Source of the DNA: an uncultured Clostridia bacterium
GTDB lineage: Bacteria > Bacillota > Clostridia > Oscillospirales > Acutalibacteraceae
Reading direction: 5' to 3'
Length of the DNA: 64,000 bases
NCBI GenBank assembly: GCA_944385055.1
Contig: CALWVT010000004.1
Span: 1 to 64,000, forward strand
Positions 8,674 to 17,396 of this stretch are shown here, piece after piece; position 1 is the first letter of the stretch, and each line of letters opens with the position of its first letter. The position numbers and the translations under genes are program-made. A model generated the notes under the pieces. That model was not told the DNA's origin, did no database searches, and was given only the letters and a program-made list of their open reading frames with translations.

Positions 8674-9576
8674 TTAGCCCAACAGCTTTACAAGGACCGC
8701 CTTCTGGGCATGCAGGCGGTTTTCGGCCTCTTCGAAGATTTCGTCGGAGTGCGCCTCGAACACTTCGGCCGTGATCTCCTCGCCGCGGTGGGCGGGCAGG
8801 CAGTGCAGCACGAGGGCATCCGGCTTCGCGGCCGCCATGACCTTGTCGTTGATCTGATAGCCCTGGAACGCCTCGATGCGCTTCTGGCGCTCGTCTTCCT
8901 GACCCATGGAGGCCCACACGTCCGTAATCACGACGTCCGCGCCGACGGCCGCCTCGAGCGGGTCGGTCGTGATGCTGAACGCCGGATACGCCTGCGCGAA
9001 GTCGAGCACCTCGGGCGCCGGGCGGTAATCGGCCGGGCACGCGACGGCGACTTCCATCTTCATCTTCAGGCAGCCGACAATCAGGGAGTTCATCATGTTG
9101 TTGCCGTCGCCAATGAAGCACATCTTCAAGCCGTCGAGGGCGCCGCGGCGCTCGCGGATCGTCATCAGGTCGGCCAGGACCTGGCACGGATGCGCAAAGT
9201 CCGTCAGGCCGTTGATAATCGGGATGGAGCCGTTGCGCGCGAGGGCTTCCACTTCGCTCTGCTTAAACGTGCGGATCATGATGCCGTCGAGGTAGCGCGA
9301 CAGCACGCGGGCCGTGTCCTGCACGGGTTCGCCGCGGCCGATCTGCATATCGGAAGCGGACAGGAAGATCGGCAGGCCCCCTAACTGGTACATGCCGACC
9401 TCAAACGACACGCGCGTGCGCGTCGAGGCCTTCTCGAAAATCATGCCCAGCGTCTTGCCGGCGAGCGGCTGGTGGCGGATGTTGTGCTTTAACTCATACT
9501 TGAGCTGGTCGGCTAAATCCAAAATTGCGGTGATGTCCTGGCCCGTGAGATCGAGCATTTTCAGTAAATGTTTCAA
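8674..9576 (-). CDS. argF: Ornithine carbamoyltransferase ArgF
   Basis: Transfers the carbamoyl group of carbamoyl phosphate to ornithine to make citrulline. The 300-residue protein carries the carbamoyl-phosphate loop STRTR (about residue 51), FAHPCQ, the ornithine-binding DVWASMGQ, the mobile loop HCLPAHRGEEI and the C-terminal FEEAENRLHAQKAVL, all complete. The start is a TTG at 9576 with GGAGGG 9 nt upstream. It is the last gene of argC-J-B-D-F, 57 bp after argD, and is followed by a strong terminator. The biosynthetic assignment rests on operon context. Confidence 0.95.
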   Translation of the reverse strand: MKHLLKMLDLTGQDITAILDLADQLKYELKHNIRHQPLAGKTLGMIFEKASTRTRVSFEVGMYQLGGLPIFLSASDMQIGRGEPVQDTARVLSRYLDGIMIRTFKQSEVEALARNGSIPIINGLTDFAHPCQVLADLMTIRERRGALDGLKMCFIGDGNNMMNSLIVGCLKMKMEVAVACPADYRPAPEVLDFAQAYPAFSITTDPLEAAVGADVVITDVWASMGQEDERQKRIEAFQGYQINDKVMAAAKPDALVLHCLPAHRGEEITAEVFEAHSDEIFEEAENRLHAQKAVLVKLLG

Positions 9577-9633
9577 CGGTTTTGTCCCTCCAAAATCTGA
9601 TTCGTGTGTCTGTATCTTGCAAAAAGACGCGCC

Positions 9634-10809
<1,176 letters not shown>

Positions 10810-10833
10810 GGTCGTTTGCCTCCTCCTACTTTT

Positions 10834-10876
10834 TCGATATACTTCTCGATATACTTTATAAAATACTTTATAAAAT
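10834..10876. repeat. 12-bp tandem repeats in the argB-argD spacer
   Basis: In an AT-rich 85-bp spacer, TCGATATACTT occurs at 10834-10844 and 10846-10856, and ACTTTATAAAAT occurs back to back at 10853-10864 and 10865-10876, giving a 12-bp periodicity. The function is unknown; candidate roles are a protein-binding array, a translation or mRNA-processing element, or slippage-derived DNA. Confidence 0.6.
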
Positions 10877-10894
10877 CAAATGCAAATAGAAATC

Positions 10895-11752
10895 TCAATA
10901 GAACATCGTGCCGATGCCCTCGTCGGAGAACAGCTCGATCAGAATCGAGTGCGGGATGCGGCCGTCGATGATCGTCGCACGGCGCACGCCGCGGCGCACC
11001 GCGTCGACGCAGCAGTCGACCTTCGGGATCATGCCGCCGGAGATGACGCCGTCCTTTTTGAGCTTCGGGACCGTGCTGACCTGCACGACCGGGATCAGCG
11101 TGTTTTCGTCGTCCTTATCGCGCAATAACCCGCGCACATCCGTCATCAAAATCAGGCGCTCGGCGTCGAGGCTCGCGGCGATGCGCGCCGCGGCGATGTC
11201 CGCGTTGACGTTTAAGACCTCGCCGTTATACCCCGCGGCAATCGTCGAGATGACCGGCACATAGCCGCTCTCCTCCGCGTCGCGGATGATGCCCGTGTTG
11301 ACCTCCGAAATCTCGCCGACGAATCCCAAATCATCGGCCGAAACGATGCGTTCCGCGCGCAGCAAATTGCCGTCTAAGCCGCACAGGCCGACCGCGCGGC
11401 CGCTGTGGCGCTCGAGTAACTGGACGAGATCCTTATTGACCTTGCCGGCCAGGACCATCTGCACGATGTCGATCGTCTCCTCGTCGGTGACGCGCATGCC
11501 CTTGACAAACCGGCTCTCCTTGCCGACGCGCTTTAACATCGCGGAGATTTCCGGGCCGCCGCCGTGGACGAGCACGACGTGGATGCCGACTAACTGCATC
11601 AGGACGATGTCGCTCATCACGGCATCTTTTAAAGCGCCGTCGATCATCGCGTTGCCGCCGTATTTCACGACGACGGTCTTGCCCGTGTACTTTTGGATAT
11701 ACGGCAGCGCTTGTACGAGGACCTTCGCGCGGTTTTCGGTTGAAATTTCCAT
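10895..11752 (-). CDS. argB: Acetylglutamate kinase ArgB
   Basis: Phosphorylates N-acetylglutamate with ATP, the second step of arginine synthesis and often the feedback-controlled one. The 285-residue amino-acid-kinase-fold protein shows VVKYGGNAM near the N-terminus (ATP lysine), VLVHGGGPEI (glycine-rich loop), GLCGLDGNLL, NVNADIAAARIA and the C-terminal GGMIPKVDCCVDAV. The N-terminal helix of about 20 residues preceding the kinase core is of the type associated with arginine-sensitive hexameric enzymes, but that remains an inference. It lies 17 bp downstream of argJ with GGAGGGG before its ATG. Confidence 0.95.
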   Translation of the reverse strand: MEISTENRAKVLVQALPYIQKYTGKTVVVKYGGNAMIDGALKDAVMSDIVLMQLVGIHVVLVHGGGPEISAMLKRVGKESRFVKGMRVTDEETIDIVQMVLAGKVNKDLVQLLERHSGRAVGLCGLDGNLLRAERIVSADDLGFVGEISEVNTGIIRDAEESGYVPVISTIAAGYNGEVLNVNADIAAARIAASLDAERLILMTDVRGLLRDKDDENTLIPVVQVSTVPKLKKDGVISGGMIPKVDCCVDAVRRGVRRATIIDGRIPHSILIELFSDEGIGTMFY

Positions 11753-11769
11753 ACGTTCCCCTCCCTCGT

Positions 11770-13050
11770 TTACGTGCGGTAGTCGCCGTTGATTTTCACG
11801 TAGTCGTACGTCAAATCGCAGCCGTACGCCTGTGCGCCCGCGGCGCCCGCGTGGAGCGCGACGAGGATCTCCACCTCGTCGGCCGACAAAACCTTTTTCG
11901 CCAGGTCCTCGTCAAACGGGACCCCGGCGCCGTTTTCACAGACGGAAAGCCGGCCTGCCTTCGAGGAAAACGCGACGTCGACGCGGTGGACGTCGAGGTC
12001 CGCGCCGCAATAGCCGAGCGCGCACAGCACGCGGCCCCAGTTCGCGTCCGCGCCGAACATCGCGGCCTTCACAAGCGACGAGCAGATGACGGCCTTTGCC
12101 GCGGTGCGGGCGGTCTCGTCGTCTTTGGCGCCCTCGACCTTGCAGACGACGAGCTTCGTCGCGCCCTCGCCGTCCTTGGCCATCTCGCGCGCGAGTTCCC
12201 GGCACAAACGCGACAGCGCCTGCACGAACGTGTGGAACGCCGGGCCCGCCGCCGTGATTTCTTCGTTGCCCGCCTTGCCGTTTGCGAGGAGCAGGCACGT
12301 GTCGTTTGTGGACATGTCCTCGTCGACGCTGAGCATATTGAAGCTGTCGCGCACGGCCAGACGCAGCGCGTGGCCGAGCATCTTCGCGGAGATCGCCGCG
12401 TCCGTCGTCAAAAAGCACAGCATCGTGCACATATTCGGATGGATCATGCCCGAGCCCTTCGAGATGCCGCCGATGCGGACCTCCTTGCCGTCGAGCATAA
12501 ACGAGACCGCAAGGTTTTTCGGCACGCGGTCGGTCGTCATGATGGCCGTCGCCGCGTCGAGACTGCCTTCGGGCGAGAGTTTTTCGGCCAATGCCGGCAC
12601 CGCCGCCTCGATGGGTTCTACCGGCAGCGGCACGCCGATGACGCCCGTGCTCGCGACGAGCACGCGGTCGGCCGGGATCGAAAGCGCCTTTGCGGCGGCC
12701 TTCGTCATCGCGTCGGCCTTTTCCATGCCGTCGGCGTTGCACGTGTTCGCGTTGCCGCTGTTGGCGAGGATTGCCTGCGCGGTGCCGTCGGTCAAATGGG
12801 TCTGGCACACGGCGATCGGCGCGCCCTTGACGAGGTTGCTCGTAAAGACGCCCGCCGCCTTGCACGGCGTATCCGCCGCGATCAGCGCGAGGTCAAACTT
12901 CGAATCGAGCCCCGCTTTGCCCTGCCGGATTTCCTGCGAATAGTTTGCCGCCTCGGCGGCAGTCATGTGGGCCGTGGCCTTGACTCCCGCATAAATGCCC
13001 GCTGCGCGAAACCCCTGCGGCGCACAGACGCCGCCTTCAATCCATTCCAT
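11770..13050 (-). CDS. argJ: Bifunctional glutamate N-acetyltransferase/ornithine acetyltransferase ArgJ
   Basis: Recycles the acetyl group from N-acetylornithine to glutamate and, in bifunctional forms, makes N-acetylglutamate from acetyl-CoA, so no separate ArgA or ArgE is required. The 426-residue precursor contains the autocleavage site in VASTGVIGVPL, where the Thr becomes the nucleophile of the beta chain, plus GMIHPNMCTMLCFLTTDA and the C-terminal NGDYRT. The frame runs up to 13227, but ATG 13050 with GGAGAG 7 nt upstream matches the family N-terminus. It follows argC after 158 bp. Confidence 0.95.
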   Translation of the reverse strand: MEWIEGGVCAPQGFRAAGIYAGVKATAHMTAAEAANYSQEIRQGKAGLDSKFDLALIAADTPCKAAGVFTSNLVKGAPIAVCQTHLTDGTAQAILANSGNANTCNADGMEKADAMTKAAAKALSIPADRVLVASTGVIGVPLPVEPIEAAVPALAEKLSPEGSLDAATAIMTTDRVPKNLAVSFMLDGKEVRIGGISKGSGMIHPNMCTMLCFLTTDAAISAKMLGHALRLAVRDSFNMLSVDEDMSTNDTCLLLANGKAGNEEITAAGPAFHTFVQALSRLCRELAREMAKDGEGATKLVVCKVEGAKDDETARTAAKAVICSSLVKAAMFGADANWGRVLCALGYCGADLDVHRVDVAFSSKAGRLSVCENGAGVPFDEDLAKKVLSADEVEILVALHAGAAGAQAYGCDLTYDYVKINGDYRT

Positions 13051-13208
13051 TGGGGAACTCTCCTTTTCCATTGGGAGGCGGACCGGCCGAAGCCCTGCCG
13101 CTTCTCTGTGTTTCGTTTTATCTTTTTCGATTTTTATGTTTTGATTCCTATCTTGCGATTGCCTGCACGCTTGCGGCGCTCGCACGCCTTTTGCCTTTCC
13201 CGCGCGGT

Positions 13209-14246
13209 TTAAAATGCCGGCGGCCACATCAGAAGGCCCTCCGTCTCCGAGAGCCCGCAGGCGAGGTTCATATTCTGGATTGCCTGGCCCGCGGCGCCCT
13301 TGACCATATTGTCGAGCGCGGAGACCGCGATGAACGTGCCCGTGCGGGTGTCGAGATGGAGCGATACCTCGCAGAAATTGCTCATGCGCACGTTGTGGAT
13401 GTCGGCCTCGCGTCCCGGCGGCAAAAGATGGACAAACGTCTCGTTTTCGTACGCTTCCTCATAGACGCGGCGCAGCTTATCGAGCGTGACGCCGGGCTTT
13501 GCCTTCGCGTAGCACGTCGCCAGGATGCCGCGGTTGACGGGCAGAAGGTGCGGCGTAAACACGACCTTGACCTCCTCGCCGCACACGCGCCGCAGCGTCT
13601 GCTCGATTTCCGGGGTGTGGCGGTGGCCCGCGACCTTATAGGCGTGCATGGCCTCGTTTAATTCCGGGTAATGCGTGTCCTGCGTCATCTTGCGGCCGGC
13701 GCCCGTGACACCCGACTTGCAGTCGGCGAGGATGCCGTCCTTCTCGATGAGCCCCGCGCGCAGCGCCGGCACGAGCGCGAGCGGCACGGCCGTCGTGTAG
13801 CAGCCGGGGTTCGCGATGAGGCGCTTGCCGCGGATCTCGTCGCGGAACAGCTCCGGCAGGCCGTACACGGCCTGCTCGTGCAGCTCGGGGTATAAAAACG
13901 TGTTCTGGTACCACTGTTCATAGTCTTCGGCGCGCTCTAACCGGAAATCCGCGCCGAGGTCGATAAAGACCTTCCCCGCGTCGAGGCACTGCTTCGCCGT
14001 CTCCTGCGAAAGGCCGTGCGGCAGCGCCGCAAACACAACGTCGCTTTTCGCGATGACGTCCTCCGCCTTGCCCAGCACGAGGTCGCACAGGCCGTAATAC
14101 GACGGATAAATATCCGACAGCTTCTTCCCTTCAAAACTCACGGAGCTGATCGCGGAAAGCTCCGCCTCCGGATGCTGGGAAAGCAGGCGGCACAGCTCCG
14201 CGCCCGCGTAGCCGGTCGCGCCGATGACTCCCGCTTTGATTTTCAT
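13209..14246 (-). CDS. argC: N-acetyl-gamma-glutamyl-phosphate reductase ArgC
   Basis: NADPH-dependent reduction of N-acetylglutamyl phosphate to the semialdehyde. The 345-residue protein has the Rossmann motif GVIGATGYAGAELCRLL at its N-terminus, the catalytic cysteine in ANPGCYTTAVPLA (most homologues read NPGCYPT), and GHRHTPEIEQ. The start at 14246 restores the usual N-terminus MKIKAGVIG; the upstream 18 codons are not family sequence. It is first of argC-J-B-D-F and lies 146 bp after argG with a terminator-like hairpin between them. Confidence 0.95.
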   Translation of the reverse strand: MKIKAGVIGATGYAGAELCRLLSQHPEAELSAISSVSFEGKKLSDIYPSYYGLCDLVLGKAEDVIAKSDVVFAALPHGLSQETAKQCLDAGKVFIDLGADFRLERAEDYEQWYQNTFLYPELHEQAVYGLPELFRDEIRGKRLIANPGCYTTAVPLALVPALRAGLIEKDGILADCKSGVTGAGRKMTQDTHYPELNEAMHAYKVAGHRHTPEIEQTLRRVCGEEVKVVFTPHLLPVNRGILATCYAKAKPGVTLDKLRRVYEEAYENETFVHLLPPGREADIHNVRMSNFCEVSLHLDTRTGTFIAVSALDNMVKGAAGQAIQNMNLACGLSETEGLLMWPPAF

Positions 14247-14322
14247 GAAACCACTCTCTTTTGTATCAGGTTCGGGAAATCCCCCCGGCCCGCGGCGCAA
14301 ACGCCTCCCCGCCTACAACCGC

Positions 14323-14345
14323 AAAAAGGCGGGTCTGCACCCGCC
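14323..14345 (-). terminator. Terminator or attenuator between argG and argC
   Basis: On the minus strand a perfect GGCGGGT/ACCCGCC stem with a 4-nt loop is followed by TTTTT. It lies 48 bp after the argG stop and about 77 bp before the argC start, so argC-J-B-D-F either has its own promoter, for which no strong candidate is visible, or depends on readthrough. Confidence 0.75.
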
Positions 14346-14392
14346 CTCTGCAACTTTCCAACGGACCTTAGGGATGGATCCCGTTTTCTTCC

Positions 14393-15628
14393 TTATTTCT
14401 TCTGCTTTGCCAAGCGCTTCTGCGCCTGCACCTTGATCGGCAGGCCGAACAGGTTAATGAACCCGGCCGAATCCGCCTGGTTATAGACCTCGTCCTCGCT
14501 GAACGTCGCGATGTCCTCGTCGTAGAGGCTGTACGGGCTCTCGACGCCCGCGTCGATGATGTTGCCCTTGTAGAGCTTGAGCTTCACATCGCCCGTGACG
14601 TGCTCCTGCGTGCTGTCGACGAACGCGGAGAGCGCCTCGCGCAGCGGCGTAAACCATTTGCCGTCATAGACGAGCTCGGCGAACTTATCGGCCACGCCCT
14701 GCTTATAGTGGTACGTGTCCTTGTCGAGGCAGATTTCCTCGAGCTTATTGTGCGCATGGTAGAGGATCGTGCCGCCGGGGGTCTCATAGACGCCGCGGCT
14801 CTTCATGCCGACCAAGCGGTTTTCGACGATGTCCGCGATGCCGATGCCGTTCTCGCCGCCGAGCTTATTGAGCTGGCTTAAAAGATCGACCGCGCACAGC
14901 TTCTGGCCGTCGAGCGCCGTCGGGATGCCCTTCTCGAAATGAATCGTGACGTACGTCGCCTTGTCGGGCGCCTGCTCGGGCGAAACGCCGAGCTCCAGGA
15001 AACCGGGCTTATTGTACTGCGGCTCGTTTTTCGGGTCCTCCAGGTCGAGGCCCTCATGGGACAGATGCCACAGGTTCTTGTCCTTGCTGTAGTTCGTCTC
15101 GCGCGTAATCTTCAGCGGGATGTTGTGCGCCTGCGCGTAATCGATCTCCTCGTCGCGGGACTTTAACTCCCACTCGCGCCACGGCGCGATGATCGGCATG
15201 TTCGGGGCAAACGCCTTGATGGACAATTCAAAGCGGACCTGGTCGTTGCCCTTGCCCGTGCAGCCGTGGCAGATGGCGTCCGCGCCCTCGGCTTCGGCGA
15301 TTTCAACCAAGCGCTTCGCGATCAGCGGGCGCGCAAAGCTCGTGCCGAGCAGATACTTATTCTCATACACGGCGTCGGCCTTGAGCGTCGGCCAGATGTA
15401 ATCCTCGACAAACTGCTTTTTGAGGTCCGCGATGTAGAGCTTGCTCGCGCCGGAATTCTTCGCCTTTTCCTCAAGGCCGTCGAGCTCGCCCGCGCCCTGG
15501 CCGACGTCCGCCGCGACGGCGACGACCTCGCAGTTGTTATAATGTTCTTTCAGCCACGTAATAATGATCGAGGTATCTAAGCCCCCCGAATACGCCAAAA
15601 CGACCTTTTTGATCTTGGATTTATCCAT
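14393..15628 (-). CDS. argG: Argininosuccinate synthase ArgG
   Basis: Condenses citrulline and aspartate with ATP to argininosuccinate. The 411-residue protein shows the N-type ATP pyrophosphatase loop [10 protein letters not shown] near the N-terminus, [16 protein letters not shown], the substrate region [17 protein letters not shown] and the C-terminal [15 protein letters not shown] at 15631 directly precedes the ATG at 15628; the GGAGG is 8 and 11 nt from them, so either may be used. argH, which normally acts next, is not in the window. A promoter and a possible arginine-repressor box lie upstream. Confidence 0.95.
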   Translation of the reverse strand: MDKSKIKKVVLAYSGGLDTSIIITWLKEHYNNCEVVAVAADVGQGAGELDGLEEKAKNSGASKLYIADLKKQFVEDYIWPTLKADAVYENKYLLGTSFARPLIAKRLVEIAEAEGADAICHGCTGKGNDQVRFELSIKAFAPNMPIIAPWREWELKSRDEEIDYAQAHNIPLKITRETNYSKDKNLWHLSHEGLDLEDPKNEPQYNKPGFLELGVSPEQAPDKATYVTIHFEKGIPTALDGQKLCAVDLLSQLNKLGGENGIGIADIVENRLVGMKSRGVYETPGGTILYHAHNKLEEICLDKDTYHYKQGVADKFAELVYDGKWFTPLREALSAFVDSTQEHVTGDVKLKLYKGNIIDAGVESPYSLYDEDIATFSEDEVYNQADSAGFINLFGLPIKVQAQKRLAKQKK

Positions 15629-15681
15629 CACTTTGTCTGCCTCCGTTTTTCTAAATGCACTCGCATTGATTTCTACGTTCT

Positions 15682-15709
15682 ATTATACACTGGAAATGCA
15701 AAAAAGCAA
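15682..15709 (-). promoter_or_regulatory. Promoter for argG
   Basis: Minus strand: TTGCTT (15704-15709), 16-bp spacer, TATAAT (15682-15687), about 50 bp upstream of argG. Confidence 0.65.
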
Positions 15710-15717
15710 GCCCCAAA

Positions 15718-15731
15718 TGCATAAATATTCA
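15718..15731. promoter_or_regulatory. Possible arginine-repressor (ArgR/AhrC) box
   Basis: TGCATAAATATTCA matches the half-palindromic ARG-box consensus TGAAT-N4-ATTCA in 9 of 10 defined positions, read on either strand, and lies just upstream of the argG -35 element. Established: ArgR/AhrC boxes have this form. Inference: this site is one. No argR gene is in the window. Confidence 0.4.
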
Positions 15732-15943
15732 TATTTCTTCGATTTTTTCTGCATTCCCGTGAATCTTTGAAAAATCGCACGAGGAAACTGCACGAAGAAA
15801 GAATTTCTCGTCTATTTTCGCCATCGTTTCGTGCATCCCCCGCAAAAAATCCCGCCCATTTTCAAAAGCCCGGCGGCCGAAGGATGCAAGAACTTCCGCT
15901 GCCCGCAAAAATTTTCCGCCTGCGGGCATATAAAAAGAAACCA
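15732..15943. other. Intergenic region between argG and the flavin-reductase gene
   Basis: No coding sequence is supported in the 400 bp between the two divergent starts. Besides the two promoters it holds an inverted repeat TGCACGAA (near 15789) / TTCGTGCA (near 15830) and a 7-bp inverted repeat GCCCGCA/TGCGGGC (15901-15907, 15921-15927). Neither has a T-run after it, so they are not ordinary terminators. Confidence 0.5.
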
Positions 15944-15972
15944 TCGCCAAGCACACAAAGAGGTGCTATAAT
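15944..15972 (+). promoter_or_regulatory. Promoter for the flavin-reductase-like gene
   Basis: TCGCCA (15944-15949), 17-bp spacer, TATAAT (15967-15972). The leader contains a GCCTCCC/GGGAGGC hairpin just before the ribosome site AGGAAAGGAG. Confidence 0.6.
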
Positions 15973-16029
15973 GACAGAGAAGACGCGCCTCCCAAACGAC
16001 GGGAGGCCGCAGGAAAGGAGTTTTCGCTT

Positions 16030-16527
16030 ATGAAAGAAGTCCAGATTGAAACGCTCGCGCTCAACCCGTTCCAAAAAATCGGGAAGGAATGGATGCTCGT
16101 CGCGGCCGGCACGCCGGAGCGCTGCAACGCGATGACCGCCAGCTGGGGCGGCATGGGTGTAATGTGGGGCAAGAACGTCGCCGCGTGCGTGATCCGCCCG
16201 CAGCGCCACACGCTCGGTTTCCTCGACCAGAACGAAACCTTCACCTTGAGCTTTTTTGATCCCGCGCACCATGCGGCGCTGCAGTACTGCGGCAGCCATT
16301 CCGGCGGCGAGAACCAGAAAATCGCCGAGGCGGGTTTAACCCTGCTGCCCGACACGCAGGCGCCGGTCTTCCGCGAGGCGTCCCTGACGCTCGTCTGCCG
16401 CAAGCTCTACCGCCAGCCGATGGACCCGAAGGGCCTTCTCGACGGCACGATCGACGGCACCTGGTATCCCGACCACGACTACCACATCCTGTTCGTCGGG
16501 GAAATCCTCCGCGCGCTGCAGGCATAA
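16030..16527 (+). CDS. Flavin reductase-like (FMN-binding split barrel) protein
   Basis: A 165-residue single-domain flavin reductase-like protein. The sequence has the split-barrel signature NAMTASWGGMGVMWGKNVAACVIRPQRHTLGFLDQNETFTLSFF, with the flavin-phosphate-binding segment at the start of the fold and the Phe-rich strand after it. Family members bind FMN and either reduce free flavin with NAD(P)H or act as small flavin redox proteins; the substrate cannot be told. It has its own promoter and a terminator, so it is monocistronic. The Crp/Fnr-type gene next to it is convergent. Confidence 0.8.
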   Translation: MKEVQIETLALNPFQKIGKEWMLVAAGTPERCNAMTASWGGMGVMWGKNVAACVIRPQRHTLGFLDQNETFTLSFFDPAHHAALQYCGSHSGGENQKIAEAGLTLLPDTQAPVFREASLTLVCRKLYRQPMDPKGLLDGTIDGTWYPDHDYHILFVGEILRALQA

Positions 16528-16550
16528 CCCCAAAGCACGCGCCAAACGCC

Positions 16551-16593
16551 AAAAGGCGGCCCTGTGGGAATCCTCCCGCAAGGCCGCCTTTCG
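16551..16593. terminator. Bidirectional terminator
   Basis: AAAGGCGGCC (16552-16561) pairs with GGCCGCCTTT (16582-16591), serving the convergent flavin-reductase-like and Crp/Fnr genes. Confidence 0.8.
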
Positions 16594-16633
16594 TTATCTC
16601 TTTTTCCCTTTTTGATTTTTGGCGGACGCCGCT

Positions 16634-17275
16634 TTACTCCGCCACTTTCGCGTATTTTTCCAAAGCCGTGCGGTTGCACACGCACACGCTGCGGTAGCCG
16701 AGCGTCACCCAGCCGGCGTGCTGGAACGCCTGCAGCGCACGGTTGACCGTGACGCGCGTCGTCCCCGCCAGGCTCCCGAGCTCCTCCTGCGAAACATGGA
16801 CCACGTCGTTTTCCGCACTCAGCGAGGCCAGAACCCCGGCCAGGCGCCGGTCCGCCGGCAAAAAGGACATCGTGTCGAGCTGGGACGACAGCATGCGCAC
16901 GGTTTTCGCGAGATACTGCAGCAGCTGCATCGCAAAGCCCGGCTCCCGCCGGAAAATCTCCAGCAGTTCCTCCCGGCCCACCGCCACCACTTCACAATCC
17001 GTGACGGCGCGCGCTGAGCTCATGCGCCGCTGCCCGTCAAAGAACGCTGCCTCCCCAAAGATCGCGCCGCTTTCGCGCACGACGAGCGTCTTTTCCGCCC
17101 CGTCGTCCGAATGCAGGAAAATGCGCACGCGGCCCTTCTTCAGGTAGTAAAACTGGCTGCCTTCCTCGCCCTGGAAATAGAGCATCGTGCCGTTTGACAC
17201 ATGCCGCACAGGCTGCCCTTCGCCGAGGATTTCCCAGCCCGTCCGTTTCGAAAAATAAGACAGTTCGTGTTCCAT
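16634..17275 (-). CDS. Crp/Fnr-family transcriptional regulator
   Basis: A 213-residue regulator with an N-terminal cyclic-nucleotide-binding-like beta barrel (GTMLYFQGEEGSQFYYLKKGRVRIF..., ESGAIFGEAAFFDGQRR), a dimerisation helix and a C-terminal winged helix-turn-helix (HVSQEELGSLAGTTRVTVNRALQAFQHAGWV). No N-terminal four-cysteine cluster for an oxygen-sensing Fe-S centre is present, so it is not a canonical Fnr; the effector is unknown. The ATG at 17275 with AAAGGAGGGG is preferred over the longer frame. Its targets cannot be inferred from neighbours. Confidence 0.88.
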   Translation of the reverse strand: MEHELSYFSKRTGWEILGEGQPVRHVSNGTMLYFQGEEGSQFYYLKKGRVRIFLHSDDGAEKTLVVRESGAIFGEAAFFDGQRRMSSARAVTDCEVVAVGREELLEIFRREPGFAMQLLQYLAKTVRMLSSQLDTMSFLPADRRLAGVLASLSAENDVVHVSQEELGSLAGTTRVTVNRALQAFQHAGWVTLGYRSVCVCNRTALEKYAKVAE

Positions 17276-17331
17276 GAAGCCCCTCCTTTCGCGCAAGATC
17301 AGGATAAAATGGTGGTTTTTTCTGTTAAATG

Positions 17332-17371
17332 AAAAAAGAAGGCGCGAAAGGGTGCACCCCTTCGTGCCTTC
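17332..17371 (-). terminator. Terminator of the lactate cluster
   Basis: A stem of about 16 bp with one mismatch (17338-17371) followed on the minus strand by TTTTTTC, just after the acyl-CoA dehydrogenase gene. Confidence 0.85.
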
Positions 17372-17396
17372 TTCAATCCGTTAGAAAATGACCAAA

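Noticed and set aside
10834-10876. CRISPR-like array
   Set aside because: Units are 12 bp with no spacers and no cas genes are nearby; it is a simple tandem repeat.
11740-13212. A 490-codon open frame antisense to argJ
   Set aside because: Low-complexity Arg/Ala/His translation, no ribosome site, and complete overlap with a conserved gene.
15632-15720. T-box or other amino-acid riboswitch upstream of argG
   Set aside because: The promoter leaves a leader of only about 50 nt; no specifier loop or T-box sequence is present.
15901-15927. GCCCGCA/TGCGGGC inverted repeat as a terminator
   Set aside because: No T-run follows on either strand and it lies between two divergent promoters, where no transcript needs ending.
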